In this document: positions 30,693-39,954 of the stretch, piece after piece
How the letters are laid out: every line of letters starts with the position of its first letter
Position numbering within the stretch: the first letter of the stretch is position 1
NCBI RefSeq assembly: GCF_002217755.1
Contig: NZ_BCFL01000033.1
Location: 124,001 to 188,000 of the forward strand
DNA from: Streptomyces hyaluromycini
GTDB taxonomy: Bacteria; Actinomycetota; Actinomycetes; Streptomycetales; Streptomycetaceae
Length of the DNA stretch: 64,000 nt
Direction: 5' to 3'
Translations under genes and position numbers: made by a program
Notes under the pieces: model-generated
Seen by the model: only the letters and a program-made list of their open reading frames with translations
Databases searched by the model: none
Told to the model about the DNA's origin: nothing

Positions 30693-32039
30693 CTAGCTAC
30701 CCGAGCGCCCCTGCACGTACTCCGTCGGAATGACCGGTTCCCCGCGCGAGAGCTGCGTCGCGGAGAGCGGCAGATTCGCGCGGGCCGCCGCGTGCCGGGT
30801 GCGGGCCGCGTCCAGGGGTTCGCGGGCGACGACCTCGCCGGACTTCACCAGTTCGATCAGGAGCTGCCGGTCGACCAGGCCGGCCGGGACCTCGCCGGTG
30901 CCGACGACCTCGGCCTCCGCCACCCCGTCGGCGTCCAGCCGCCGCGCCGCCCACTTGCGGCCGCCGACGGAGGTCTTGCCGCCCGTCGACTTCTTCGCCA
31001 CCGGCACCAGCGGTGCCTTCGGGTCGGCGGACTCGGCGCGGGCGACCAGCTTGTAGACCATGGAGCAGGTGGGGTGCCCGGAGCCGGTGACCAGCTGGGT
31101 GCCGACGCCGTACGCGTCCACGGGGGCGGCGGCCAGGGAGGCGATGGCGTACTCGTCGAGGTCGGAGGTGACGATGATCCTCGTGTCCCGGGCGCCGAGC
31201 TCGTCCAGCTGCTGGCGCACCCGGTGGGCGACCAGCAGCAGGTCGCCGGAGTCGATGCGGACCGCGCCCAGCTCGGGCCCGGCCACCTCCACGGCCGTAC
31301 GGACCGCCTCGGCGACGTCGTAGGTGTCGACCAGCAGGGTCGTGCCCCGGCCGAGCGAGTCGACCTGGGCGCGGAAGGCGTCGCGCTCGTGGTCGTGGAG
31401 CAGGGTGAAGGCGTGGGCGGAGGTGCCGACGGTGGGGATGCCGTAGCGGAAGCCGGCGGCGAGGTCGGAGGTGGTGGCGAAGCCGCCGACGTAGGCGGCG
31501 CGGGAGGCGGCGACCGCGGCCAGTTCGTGGGTGCGGCGGGCGCCCATCTCGATCAGCGGGCGGTCCCCGGCGGCCGAGGACATGCGGGAGGCGGCGGCCG
31601 CGATCGCGGAGTCGTGGTTGAGGATGGAGAGGATCACGGTCTCCAGGAGCACGCACTCGGCGAAGGAGCCCTCCACCCGCATGATCGGCGAGCCCGGGAA
31701 GTAGGCCTCGCCCTCGGGGTAGCCCCAGATGTCGCCGCTGAAGCGGTAGCCGGCGAGCCACTCCAGGGTCGGCCCGTCGACGATCTTCCGCTCCGCCAGG
31801 AAGCCGAGGACGCCGTTGTCGAAGCGGAAGTTCTCCACCGCGTCCAGGACGCGTCCGGTGCCCCCCACGACGCCGTAGCGACGCCCGTCGGGCAGCCGTC
31901 GGGTGAAGACCTCGAAGACGCTCCGCCGCTCGGCCGTACCCGCCTTCAGGGCGGCCTGCAACATCGTCAGCTCGTACTGGTCCGTGAAGAGCGCCGTCGA
32001 CGGGACGTCCACCGGCAGCCCAAGGTCCGCTACATCCAC
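30693..32039 (-). CDS. pncB: nicotinate phosphoribosyltransferase
   Basis: 448 residues from GTG 32039, chosen because AGGAGAG lies six bases before it. The signature is seen in STALFTDQYELTMLQAALKA, FEVFTRRLPDGRRYGVVGGT, then HDSAIAAAASRM, RRTHELAAVAASRAAYVGGF and VDTYDVAEAVRTAVE. It forms nicotinate mononucleotide from nicotinate and PRPP, using ATP, in the Preiss-Handler pathway. Paired with pncA 148 bases downstream, so likely one transcription unit. Confidence 0.95.
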   Translation of the reverse strand: MDVADLGLPVDVPSTALFTDQYELTMLQAALKAGTAERRSVFEVFTRRLPDGRRYGVVGGTGRVLDAVENFRFDNGVLGFLAERKIVDGPTLEWLAGYRFSGDIWGYPEGEAYFPGSPIMRVEGSFAECVLLETVILSILNHDSAIAAAASRMSSAAGDRPLIEMGARRTHELAAVAASRAAYVGGFATTSDLAAGFRYGIPTVGTSAHAFTLLHDHERDAFRAQVDSLGRGTTLLVDTYDVAEAVRTAVEVAGPELGAVRIDSGDLLLVAHRVRQQLDELGARDTRIIVTSDLDEYAIASLAAAPVDAYGVGTQLVTGSGHPTCSMVYKLVARAESADPKAPLVPVAKKSTGGKTSVGGRKWAARRLDADGVAEAEVVGTGEVPAGLVDRQLLIELVKSGEVVAREPLDAARTRHAAARANLPLSATQLSRGEPVIPTEYVQGRSGS

Positions 32040-32082
32040 GACAGCTCTCCTAGCTATGTCTCTCCGGGGGTCCCCAGGCCGG

Positions 32083-32107
32083 CCGGGGGTTCGGGGGGTG
32101 TCCCCCG
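32083..32107 (-). repeat. copy of the GGGGGACACCCCC dispersed repeat
   Basis: On the minus strand this reads GGGGGACACCCCCCGAACCC and more. It is related to the exact 23-bp copies inside sugE (50136-50158) and the ABC ATPase gene (56020-56042). It is intergenic here, 44 bases before the pncB start. Confidence 0.7.
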
Positions 32108-32178
32108 ACGTATGCAGCACGGCAACAGATGCTACACCCCTTTGTGTCAGTGTGACGATTTAAGGGGCCCGTGGCAGC

Positions 32179-32496
32179 ATGGGCCTTGTGACGTCACCCG
32201 CTCCCGTAGAGATCGAACGCACCGAGTCGGCGGAGGAGGTCTTCGCCGTCCCCGAGCCCGACGTCCCGTGGGTCACGATCGTGCACAACGACCCCGTCAA
32301 CCTCATGAGCTATGTGACGTACGTCTTCCAGACGTACTTCGGCTATCCCAAGGACAAGGCCACCAAGCTCATGCTGGACGTCCACCACAAGGGCCGGGCG
32401 GTCGTCTCCAGCGGCAGTCGCGAGGAGATGGAACGCGACGTGCAGGCGATGCACGGCTACGGCCTGTGGGCGACCCTCCAGCAGGACCGGAAGTAG
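32179..32496 (+). CDS. clpS: ATP-dependent Clp protease adaptor ClpS
   Basis: 105 residues. The ClpS core is clear: WVTIVHNDPVNLMSYVTYVF, then FGYPKDKATKLMLDVHHKGR and VVSSGSREEMERDVQAMHGY. The HNDPVNxMxYV motif forms the N-degron binding pocket. ClpS delivers N-end-rule substrates to ClpC/ClpA-ClpP in the cytoplasm. The ATG at 32179 is taken; a GTG three codons later is possible. A DUF2017 gene follows 65 bases downstream, a common actinobacterial pairing. Confidence 0.96.
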   Translation: MGLVTSPAPVEIERTESAEEVFAVPEPDVPWVTIVHNDPVNLMSYVTYVFQTYFGYPKDKATKLMLDVHHKGRAVVSSGSREEMERDVQAMHGYGLWATLQQDRK

Positions 32497-32561
32497 CCAC
32501 ACGCGCCGCTCGGCCCACCGACCGGCCCCTCGATCAGCTCCGGAAGCAGCGAATCCCCTCC

Positions 32562-33167
32562 ATGCCAGGAATCTTCGAACCGCTCCCCGGCGGCGGCGCG
32601 GCCGTCGCGCTCGACGATGTCGAGATCTCCATCATCCGGTCGCTGGCCGTCCAGCTCCTGGAACTCATCGGCCCCGGTCCCGCCGAGGACGCCCCCGACG
32701 ACCCGCTCGCCGAACTGTTCGCCGAAGGTCCCAGCGAGGCGCCGACCGACCCGGTGCTGCGCCGGCTCTTCCCGGACGCCTACAGCGACCCGGAGCTGCT
32801 CCCGCAGACCCCGGAGGAGGCCGAGGAGCGGCAGGCCCACTCCGCCGAGTTCCGCCGCTACACCGAGAACGACCTCAGGGCCGGCAAGCGGGGGACCGCC
32901 CTCGCGGTGATCCGCTCCCTGGACGCCCTCGTCCCGGAGGAGAAGGGCGACGCGGTCCTCAAGCTGACGCCCGAGGAGTCCCGGCAGTGGCTCGGCGCCC
33001 TCACCGACCTGCGCCTCGCGATCGGCTCCCGCCTCGACATCACCGACGAGGACGACACCGACCTGCTCTACCGGCTCCCGGACGAGGACCCGCGCAAGCC
33101 GATGGTGATGGCGTACCTGTGGCTCGGCGGCCTCCAGGAGACCCTGGTCGCGACCCTTATGCCGTAA
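32562..33167 (+). CDS. DUF2017 family protein
   Basis: 201 residues (MPGIFEPLPGGGAAVALDDV, then IIRSLAVQLLELIGPGP, VLRRLFPDAYSDPELL and LTDLRLAIGSRLDITDEDDT). This is the actinobacterial DUF2017 family that sits next to clpS. Function unknown; the genomic link suggests a role connected to Clp proteolysis or its regulation. Soluble and acidic. Same strand as clpS with 65 bases between. Confidence 0.88.
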   Translation: MPGIFEPLPGGGAAVALDDVEISIIRSLAVQLLELIGPGPAEDAPDDPLAELFAEGPSEAPTDPVLRRLFPDAYSDPELLPQTPEEAEERQAHSAEFRRYTENDLRAGKRGTALAVIRSLDALVPEEKGDAVLKLTPEESRQWLGALTDLRLAIGSRLDITDEDDTDLLYRLPDEDPRKPMVMAYLWLGGLQETLVATLMP

Positions 33168-33662
33168 TCCGTCCTTATTTTGCGTTCGCTCAGAGGACGC
33201 TCAAATCCGGATAACGATCCCGTCACCGTTGCGGCCTGGTATGACCTTTTCGGCCGCACTTTGTCCGGTTCTTCCAGTGGTGTGCGCCACAATCCCTCTC
33301 GGCGGAACCCGGTGATCAGTGTTGCGGCCGTGATAAATCTTCACGACCGCCCGGCGAACACCACCCACGTGTACGTCCGGGTGCGCCACCGAACCGGCCA
33401 CCACCGGTCAGGCTTAGCGGACCCGGGGAAGCCCGAGCACGCCCCCACGCCGCCCGGCACGCACTCTCGCCGCACCGGCCAAAGGCCCACGTGGCTCCGC
33501 CACGAGGACCTTCGTCCGGCACGCCGACAGCACGCACCGACCGACGCGGGAGCGCACCCGGACTTCCCCGAGCCCGCTCGCTCCAGCAATCCGGGGGGAT
33601 CGAAACCCGATCCGAGGCCGACGAGAGGCCCGGGTCGGCATGGAGAAAGGCGCACACCACAC
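33168..33662. other. long gap upstream of the amino acid permease, with a repeat remnant
   Basis: No gene is supported in 495 bases. At 33460-33542 the DNA (GCACGCACTCTCGCCGCACC, then CCGGCACGCCGACAGCACGC) matches the interior of the MITE-like element at 60319-60495, but without its terminal inverted repeats. The AT-richer segment 33165-33360 likely contains the permease promoter. Confidence 0.5.
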
Positions 33663-35111
33663 ATGACCTCCGCTCAGGTCGACACGTCGGAGAAGTCCTC
33701 CGGGACCTCCGAAGCCTCCGAAGAGGGGTACGAGCGCGGGCTCGGCAGCCGCCAGGTCCAGATGATCGCCATCGGCGGCGCCATCGGCGTCGGGCTCTTC
33801 CTGGGCGCCGGGGCGAACATCGCCAAGGCGGGACCCAGCCTCATCCTGATGTACGCCCTCGCCGGCGCCATCGTCTTCTTCATCATGCGGGCCCTCGGCG
33901 AGCTCCTGCTCTACCGTCCGGTCTCCGGCTCCTTCGCCGAGTACTCCCGCGAGTTCCTCGGCCCGTTCTTCGGCTACTTCACCGGCTGGACGTACTGGCT
34001 GATGTGGGTCGTCACCGGCATGGCCGAACTGACGGCCGCTGCGATCTACGTGAACTACTGGTTCCCGTCGGTCCCGCAGTGGGTGACCGCGCTGGTCTTC
34101 CTGGTGATCCTCTTCGGGGTCAACCTGATCTCGGTGAAGGTCTTCGGAGAGCTGGAGTTCTGGTTCTCCATGGTCAAGGTCACCGCCCTGATCGGCATGA
34201 TCGTGATCGGTCTCGGCGTCCTCACCTTCGGCTTCAGCGCCGCCGGCGACACCGCCTCGGTCGCGAACCTCTACCAGTTCGACGGCTTCTTCCCCAAGGG
34301 CGTCGGCTCCTCCCTGATGACCCTTCAGGGCGTCATGTTCGCCTACCTCGCGGTCGAGCTGGTCGGCGTCACCGCCGGCGAGTCGGAGAACCCGGAGAAG
34401 ACCCTCCCCAAGGCGATCAACACCCTCCCCTGGCGCATCGCCCTCTTCTACGTCGGCGCGCTCACGGTGATCCTCTGCGTCGTGAAGTGGACGGAGTTCG
34501 CCCCGGGCGTCTCCCCGTTCGTCGCGGCCTTCGCGAAGATCGGCATCCCGGCGGGCGCCGGCATCGTCAACTTCGTCGTCCTCACCGCCGCCCTGTCCTC
34601 CTGCAACTCCGGCATGTACTCCACGGGCCGCATGCTGCGGAACCTGGCCGACAGCGGCGAGGCCCCGGCCGTGTTCCGCAAGCTGTCCGCGTCGAAGACG
34701 CCGGCGCTCGGCATCACCGTCTCGGTCCTCTTCATGGGCATCGGCGTGATCCTCAACTACGTCGTCCCGGAGAAGGCGTTCGGCTACGTCACCTCCGTCG
34801 CCACCGCGGCCGGCATCTGGACCTGGCTGATGATCCTGATCAGCCACGTCCTCTACCGACGCGCGGTCGACGCCGGCCGCCTCCCCGCCTCCGCCTTCCC
34901 GGCCCCCGGCGGCGCGAAGTGCAGCTGGATCGCGATCGCCTTCCTCCTCTTCGTCACCTGCCTGATCGCGTACGACGCCGACTCCCGCGTCTGCCTGTAC
35001 GTGATGGCCGGCTGGGCCGCCGCGCTCGGCGTCGGCTGGCTGGTCCTGAAGAACCGCAACCCCGAGGTCGCCGAGCGCCGCGCGCCGGCACCGCTGGAGA
35101 AGGTGAACTGA
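33663..35111 (+). CDS. amino acid permease (APC superfamily, GABA/proline/D-Ala type)
   Basis: 482 residues with about 12 transmembrane segments. The consensus start of the AAT family is seen: RGLGSRQVQMIAIGGAIGVG, then LFLGAGANIAKAGPSLILMY, and ALGELLLYRPVSGSFAEYSR. The unwound TM6 region has FAYLAVELVGVTAGESENPE, and SSCNSGMYSTGRMLRNLA follows. It imports an amino acid by proton symport; which one cannot be told. ATG 33663 gives a normal 35-residue cytoplasmic lead. Confidence 0.93.
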   Translation: MTSAQVDTSEKSSGTSEASEEGYERGLGSRQVQMIAIGGAIGVGLFLGAGANIAKAGPSLILMYALAGAIVFFIMRALGELLLYRPVSGSFAEYSREFLGPFFGYFTGWTYWLMWVVTGMAELTAAAIYVNYWFPSVPQWVTALVFLVILFGVNLISVKVFGELEFWFSMVKVTALIGMIVIGLGVLTFGFSAAGDTASVANLYQFDGFFPKGVGSSLMTLQGVMFAYLAVELVGVTAGESENPEKTLPKAINTLPWRIALFYVGALTVILCVVKWTEFAPGVSPFVAAFAKIGIPAGAGIVNFVVLTAALSSCNSGMYSTGRMLRNLADSGEAPAVFRKLSASKTPALGITVSVLFMGIGVILNYVVPEKAFGYVTSVATAAGIWTWLMILISHVLYRRAVDAGRLPASAFPAPGGAKCSWIAIAFLLFVTCLIAYDADSRVCLYVMAGWAAALGVGWLVLKNRNPEVAERRAPAPLEKVN

Positions 35112-35189
35112 CCACCCCCTCCAGGACGTCCCGCCGCAGGGAGCACTCGTGGCGCCCCCTGCGGCAGCCGCTCAGGACGTCCGGCATCT

Positions 35190-35226
35190 GGGCCGTCCCG
35201 TACCAGCCCTCGGTACGGGACGGCCC
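35190..35226 (+). terminator. strong hairpin terminator of the permease gene
   Basis: A 15-bp perfect stem (GGGCCGTCCCGTACC at 35190-35204 with its inverse at 35212-35226, 7-base loop) is followed by TTCTGCTTAT. Confidence 0.92.
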
Positions 35227-35246
35227 TTCTGCTTATCCTGGCGACC

Positions 35247-35669
35247 ATGCTGACCATCACCCAGGCCCTCGTCGACCAGATCGTCGCCCACGCGCGCAAG
35301 GACCACCCCGACGAGGCGTGCGGCGTCGTCGCGGGCCCGGCGGGCTCGGACCGCCCCGAGCGGTTCATCCCGATGCTGAACGCGGCGATGTCCCCGACGT
35401 TCTACGAGTTCGACTCCGGCGACCTTCTCAAGCTGTACCGGGAGATGGACGACCGTGACGAGGAGCCGGTGGTCGTCTACCACTCCCACACGGCGACGGA
35501 GGCGTACCCGTCCCGGACCGACATCAGCTATGCCAACGAGCCCGGCGCCCACTACGTCCTCGTCTCCACCGCCGACACCGACGGCCTCGGCGACTTCCAG
35601 TTCCGCTCGTACCGCATCGTGGACGGCGAGGTCACGGAGGAGGAGATCAGCATCGTCGAGACGTACTGA
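35247..35669 (+). CDS. mec: Mec-type M67 (JAMM) metallopeptidase
   Basis: 140 residues. The JAMM zinc site is complete: E23 (DEACGVV), H79 and H81 (VYHSHTATEA), S89 and D92 (YPSRTD). In Mycobacterium tuberculosis the homologue Mec releases cysteine from the CysO-cysteine adduct. cysO and cysM lie downstream on the same strand, although about 520 bases of repeat DNA and a leader peptide separate them. In this CysO the Gly-Gly is followed by two residues, so Mec may also trim the precursor. Confidence 0.93.
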   Translation: MLTITQALVDQIVAHARKDHPDEACGVVAGPAGSDRPERFIPMLNAAMSPTFYEFDSGDLLKLYREMDDRDEEPVVVYHSHTATEAYPSRTDISYANEPGAHYVLVSTADTDGLGDFQFRSYRIVDGEVTEEEISIVETY

Positions 35670-35684
35670 CCTTTCCGCCGCCGA

Positions 35685-36110
35685 CCTTCCTCTCCGCCGC
35701 CGACCTTCCGCCGGTGCCGTGTCTCCGCCGCCGACCTTCCTCCGGTGCCTTTTTCCGCCGCTACCCCTGCTCCGCCGCTCCCCCCTGCTCCGCCGCTACC
35801 CCTGCTCCGCCGCGACGGCGCTCAGCCGCGACGGCGGATTTCGGCGGTGCCGGACCGGCCGGTGGTCACCTGCGGGCCGGTGGGGGCTGATCGCGCAGTT
35901 CCCCGCGCCCCTTGGTTGGCTACCCGGCCCGGCAACGATCCATCGCCTCGCTGGTCGCGCCCACGCGGCGGAGCCGCATATCGATACAGCCCCGCGCCCC
36001 TTGGTTGGCTACCCGGCCCGGCAACGATCCATCGCCTCGCTGGTCGCGCCCACGCGGCGGAGCCGCATATTGGTACAGCCTCGCGCCCCTGGGTCGGCTG
36101 TCCTGGGCCT
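35685..36110 (+). repeat. repeat-filled gap: short CCG-rich repeats and two 89-bp dispersed repeat copies
   Basis: 35685-35820 contains TCCGCCGCCGACCTTCC three times and CTCCGCCGCTACCCCTG twice. 35822-35885 is the side module (GGCGGTGCCGGACCGGCCGG). Two copies of the main module follow, with TTGGTTGGCTACCCGGCCCG at 35912 and 36001 (period 89), each with GCGGCGGAGCCGCATAT. Orientation is opposite to the array at 29530. Confidence 0.85.
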
Positions 36111-36191
36111 CGTCTCGAAGTTCGGTCAGAATTCGTCCATCATGCGGAATCACACTCCGGAACACCGGCCGGGAATCGATACGATGACCCC

Positions 36192-36287
36192 ATGGTTCTG
36201 AACGACGTGGGCGACAAGGCGCGGGGCACCCTGCTCGTGGCGCGGCTGCACGTCGATCTGTGCAGGCTGAACAGCGCCATCTGTTGA
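36192..36287 (+). CDS. Cys-containing leader peptide of the cysO-cysM operon
   Basis: 31 residues: MVLNDVGDKARGTLLVARLH followed by VDLCRLNSAIC. The ending HVDLCRxxSAxC is the hallmark of the actinobacterial putative leader peptide family that precedes sulfur-assimilation genes. It carries two Cys codons, the last just before the stop. It sits 87 bases upstream of cysO. Low charged tRNA-Cys would stall the ribosome here and could switch on the operon; that mechanism is known for related leaders and inferred here. Confidence 0.85.
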   Translation: MVLNDVGDKARGTLLVARLHVDLCRLNSAIC

Positions 36288-36374
36288 CGTTTCCCTGCCG
36301 CCGTACGGCCATGAGCCGCGGCGTGCTGCTGTGCGCGCCCAACCACCCAGACTTCCCGACAGGAGCCCGCAACC

Positions 36375-36653
36375 ATGGCCATCGAGGTCCGCATCCCGAC
36401 CATCCTCCGCCAGTACACCGACGGTCAGAAGGCGGTGGAGGGCAGCGGTGACACCATCGCCGACCTCTTCAACGACCTCGAGACCCGGCACGCCGGCATC
36501 CACGCCCGCATCGTGGACGACGGCAAGCTGCGCCGCTTCGTCAACGTGTACCTGAACGACGAGGACGTCCGTTTCGTCGACGGCATCAACACCAAGCTCA
36601 CCGACGGCGACACCGTGACGATCCTGCCGGCCGTCGCCGGCGGCATGGCCTGA
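36375..36653 (+). CDS. cysO: CysO-type sulfur carrier protein (MoaD/ThiS fold)
   Basis: 92 residues. A ubiquitin-like sulfur carrier: IEVRIPTILRQYTDGQKAVE, then DTIADLFNDLETRHAGI, and the end LTDGDTVTILPAVAGGMA. The Gly-Gly that carries the thiocarboxylate is followed by Met-Ala, so two residues must be removed, presumably by the Mec protease. AGGAG lies before the ATG. The stop is 7 bases from cysM, so the two are co-translated. Confidence 0.94.
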   Translation: MAIEVRIPTILRQYTDGQKAVEGSGDTIADLFNDLETRHAGIHARIVDDGKLRRFVNVYLNDEDVRFVDGINTKLTDGDTVTILPAVAGGMA

Positions 36654-36660
36654 GATCGGC

Positions 36661-37611
36661 ATGCGCTACGACTCCCCGTTGGCCGCGGTCGGCAACACCC
36701 CCCTGGTGCGCCTGCCGCGGCTCTCGCCGTCCGCCGACGTCCGGATCTGGGCCAAGCTGGAGGACCGCAACCCGACCGGCTCGGTCAAGGACCGTCCCGC
36801 CCTGCACATGATCGAGCAGGCCGAGAAGGACGGCCGGCTGACCCCGGGCTGCACCATCCTGGAGCCGACGTCGGGGAACACCGGCATCTCCCTCGCCATG
36901 GCCGCCAAGCTCAAGGGCTACCGCATGGTCTGCGTGATGCCCGAGAACACCTCGCAGGAGCGGCGGGACCTGCTGGGGATGTGGGGCGCGGAGATCATCT
37001 CCAGCCCGGCCGCGGGCGGCTCCAACACCGCCGTGCGGGTGGCGAAGGAGCTGTCCGCCGAGCATCCCGACTGGGTGATGCTCTACCAGTACGGGAACCC
37101 GGACAACGCCGGTGCGCACTACGCGACCACCGGTCCGGAGATCCTCGCCGACCTGCCGTCCGTGACGCACTTCGTCGCGGGGCTCGGGACGACCGGCACG
37201 CTGATGGGCGTCGGCCGGTATCTGCGCGAGCACAAGCCGGACGTGAAGATCGTCGCCGCCGAACCCCGGTACGACGACCTCGTGTACGGGCTCAGGAACC
37301 TCGACGAGGGCTTCGTGCCCGAGCTGTACGACGCCTCCGTGCTCACCACCCGCTACTCGGTCGGCTCCGCGGACGCGGTGACCCGGACCCGGGACCTGCT
37401 CCAGCAGGAGGGCATCTTCGCGGGCATCTCCACCGGCGCCGCGCTGCACGCCGCGATCGGCGTCGGGAAGAAGGCCGTCCAGGCCGGCGAGAGCGCGGAC
37501 ATCGTGTTCGTCGTCGCCGACGGCGGCTGGAAGTACCTGTCGACCGGCGTGTACACCGCCGCCACGACCGAGGAAGCCATCGAGACCCTCCAGGGTCAGC
37601 TCTGGGCATAG
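36661..37611 (+). CDS. cysM: CysO-dependent cysteine synthase CysM
   Basis: 316 residues. Fold type II PLP enzyme: YDSPLAAVGNTPLVRLPRLS, NPTGSVKDRPALHM (PLP lysine K43), EPTSGNTGISLAMAA, and GLGTTGTLMGVGRYL. The RYDS start and the pairing with CysO and Mec identify it as the actinobacterial CysM that uses O-phosphoserine and CysO-thiocarboxylate, rather than a plain O-acetylserine sulfhydrylase. Cytoplasmic. Seven bases after cysO. A hairpin follows. Confidence 0.94.
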   Translation: MRYDSPLAAVGNTPLVRLPRLSPSADVRIWAKLEDRNPTGSVKDRPALHMIEQAEKDGRLTPGCTILEPTSGNTGISLAMAAKLKGYRMVCVMPENTSQERRDLLGMWGAEIISSPAAGGSNTAVRVAKELSAEHPDWVMLYQYGNPDNAGAHYATTGPEILADLPSVTHFVAGLGTTGTLMGVGRYLREHKPDVKIVAAEPRYDDLVYGLRNLDEGFVPELYDASVLTTRYSVGSADAVTRTRDLLQQEGIFAGISTGAALHAAIGVGKKAVQAGESADIVFVVADGGWKYLSTGVYTAATTEEAIETLQGQLWA

Positions 37612-37632
37612 TGCTCATCATGTACGCGCCAA

Positions 37633-37650
37633 CCCCCTCCTATGAGGGGG
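37633..37650 (+). terminator. hairpin after cysM
   Basis: CCCCCTC at 37633-37639 pairs with GAGGGGG at 37644-37650 around CTAT. It lies 22 bases after the cysM stop and has no T-run. Confidence 0.65.
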
Positions 37651-37856
37651 CTAAGCGCTTCCTATGGCGGAGCAAAGATCTTCGTCCGGGGGAACCGGTC
37701 CCCGGTGAACCCCGCTAGGTTCCTCACCGTCCTGTCATGCCACGCACATCGGCATCCCAGGGTGTTCGAAGTGTCATGCTCATGACGCCGCACTCTGCCG
37801 CCGCTACGCGCGTCACGGGCCTGCCTTGTAACCCCACCGATGGAGGCAGTACCCCC

Positions 37857-39935
37857 ATGCGTGAATCACGACGGAGCCTGCGAAGACTCCTGGCCTTCGC
37901 TTTCCCCGCCCTCGCCCTCGCCGTCTCCGGTTTCGTCGCGGCACCGACCGCACAGGCACAGGCGCCGGCGCACGCCATCGCCCCCCAGGCCACCGCCCAG
38001 ACCACCCGGGCCGCCCAGAACTCCAAGGCCCTCACCGACCCCGCCCGCCAGGCCGTGCACAGCACCGGCAAGGCCGGGCAGAAGGTGCCCACCAAGCACC
38101 TGTGCGCCACCGTCAGCAGGCCCGGTGAGGTCAACTGCTTCGCGCAGCGCCGCACCGACATCAAGCAGCAGCTGGCCGCCGCGCTCGCCGCCGCCCCCTC
38201 CGGCCTGAGCCCGACCAACCTGCACAGCGCCTACAACCTGCCCTCGACGGGCGGCTCCGGCCTGACCGTCGCCGTGGTCGACGCCTACAACGACCCCAAC
38301 GCCGCCTCCGACCTGGCCACTTACCGCTCCACGTACGGCCTGTCGGCGTGCACCGTCGCCAACGGCTGCTTCAAGCAGGTCAGCCAGACCGGTTCGACGA
38401 CCTCGCTGCCGACGAACGACTCCGGCTGGGCCGGCGAGGAAGCGCTCGACATCGACATGGTCAGCGCCGTCTGCCCGAACTGCAACATCATCCTCGTCGA
38501 GGCCAGCTCCGCCACCGACTCCGACCTCGGCACCGCCGAGAACGAGGCCGTCGCGCTCGGCGCCAAGTTCGTCTCCAACAGCTGGGGCGGCTCCGAGTCC
38601 TCCTCCCAGACCAGCGAGGACACCTCGTACTTCAAGCACCCGGGTGTCGCGATCACCGTCTCCGCGGGCGACTCCGACTACGGCGCCGAGTACCCGGCGA
38701 CCTCCCAGTACGTGACCGCCGTCGGCGGCACCGCGCTGTCCACCTCCTCCAGCACCCGCGGCTGGACCGAGTCCGTGTGGAAGACCAGCTCCTCCGAGGG
38801 CACCGGCTCCGGCTGCTCCGCCTACGACTCGAAGCCGAGCTGGCAGACCGACACCGGCTGCACCAAGCGCATGGAGTCCGACGTCTCCGCGGTCGCCGAC
38901 CCGGCCACCGGCGTGGCGGTCTACGACACCTACGGCGGCTCCGGCTGGGCGGTCTACGGCGGCACCAGCGCCTCCTCGCCGATCATCGCCGGCGTCTACG
39001 CCCTCGCCGGCACCCCGGGCTCCAGCGACTACCCGGCGAAGTACCCGTACTCGCACACCAGCAACCTGTACGACGTCACCAGCGGCAACAACGGCTCCTG
39101 CACCACCTCGTACTTCTGCACCGCCGGCACCGGCTACGACGGCCCGACCGGCTGGGGCACCCCGAACGGCACCGCCGCCTTCACCTCCGGCACCACCACC
39201 GGCAACACGGTGACCGTCACCAACCCGGGCAGCCAGTCCACCGCGACCGGCAGCTCGGTCAGCCTCCAGATCTCCGCCTCCGACAGCGCGGGCGCGACCC
39301 TCACCTACAGCGCCTCCGGCCTGCCCACCGGCCTGTCCATCTCCAGCTCGACCGGCCTGATCTCCGGTACGGCGTCCACCGCGGGCACCTACAGCGCCAC
39401 CGTCACCGCGACCGACTCCACCGGCGCCTCCGGCTCGGCCTCCTTCACCTGGACCGTCAGCACCAGCGGCGGCGGCACCTGCTCCTCGTCCCAGCTGCTC
39501 GGCAACGCCGGCTTCGAGTCGGGCAACACGACCTGGACGGCGAGCAGCGGAGTCATCACCAACTCCAGCAGCGAGTCGGCGCACGCCGGTTCCTACTACG
39601 CCTGGCTCGACGGCTACGGCTCCTCGCACACCGACACGCTCTCCCAGTCGGTGACGATCCCGTCCGGCTGCACCGCCACCACGTTCACCTTCTACCTGCA
39701 CGTCGACACGGCCGAGACCTCCACCAGCACCCAGTACGACAAGCTGACGGTCACCGCCGGTTCGACCACCCTGGCCACGTACTCCAACCTCAACGCGGCC
39801 ACCGGATACGTGCAGAAGTCCTTCAGCCTCGGGTCCTACGCGGGCTCGACCGTCACCCTGAAGTTCAGCGGTGTCGAGGACTCCTCGCTCCAGACCAGCT
39901 TCGTCGTCGACGACACCGCCGTCACGACCGGCTGA
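37857..39935 (+). CDS. secreted S53 (sedolisin-type) serine-carboxyl protease with C-terminal binding modules
   Basis: 692 residues. A signal peptide (RRLLAFAFPALALAVSGFVA, then APTAQA) precedes a pro-region. The catalytic domain has GWAGEEALDIDMVSAVCPNC (Glu and Asp of the triad) and GGTSASSPIIAGVYALAG (Ser), the order found in family S53. An Ig-like putative domain follows (about 460-540: TYSASGLPTGLSISSSTGLI, then SGTAS), then a jelly-roll-like module (LGNAGFESGNTTWTASSGVI). ATG 37857 has GGAGG ten bases before it; frames upstream are non-coding. Confidence 0.9.
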   Translation: MRESRRSLRRLLAFAFPALALAVSGFVAAPTAQAQAPAHAIAPQATAQTTRAAQNSKALTDPARQAVHSTGKAGQKVPTKHLCATVSRPGEVNCFAQRRTDIKQQLAAALAAAPSGLSPTNLHSAYNLPSTGGSGLTVAVVDAYNDPNAASDLATYRSTYGLSACTVANGCFKQVSQTGSTTSLPTNDSGWAGEEALDIDMVSAVCPNCNIILVEASSATDSDLGTAENEAVALGAKFVSNSWGGSESSSQTSEDTSYFKHPGVAITVSAGDSDYGAEYPATSQYVTAVGGTALSTSSSTRGWTESVWKTSSSEGTGSGCSAYDSKPSWQTDTGCTKRMESDVSAVADPATGVAVYDTYGGSGWAVYGGTSASSPIIAGVYALAGTPGSSDYPAKYPYSHTSNLYDVTSGNNGSCTTSYFCTAGTGYDGPTGWGTPNGTAAFTSGTTTGNTVTVTNPGSQSTATGSSVSLQISASDSAGATLTYSASGLPTGLSISSSTGLISGTASTAGTYSATVTATDSTGASGSASFTWTVSTSGGGTCSSSQLLGNAGFESGNTTWTASSGVITNSSSESAHAGSYYAWLDGYGSSHTDTLSQSVTIPSGCTATTFTFYLHVDTAETSTSTQYDKLTVTAGSTTLATYSNLNAATGYVQKSFSLGSYAGSTVTLKFSGVEDSSLQTSFVVDDTAVTTG

Positions 39936-39954
39936 CCCCGCCCGTGAACTGACC

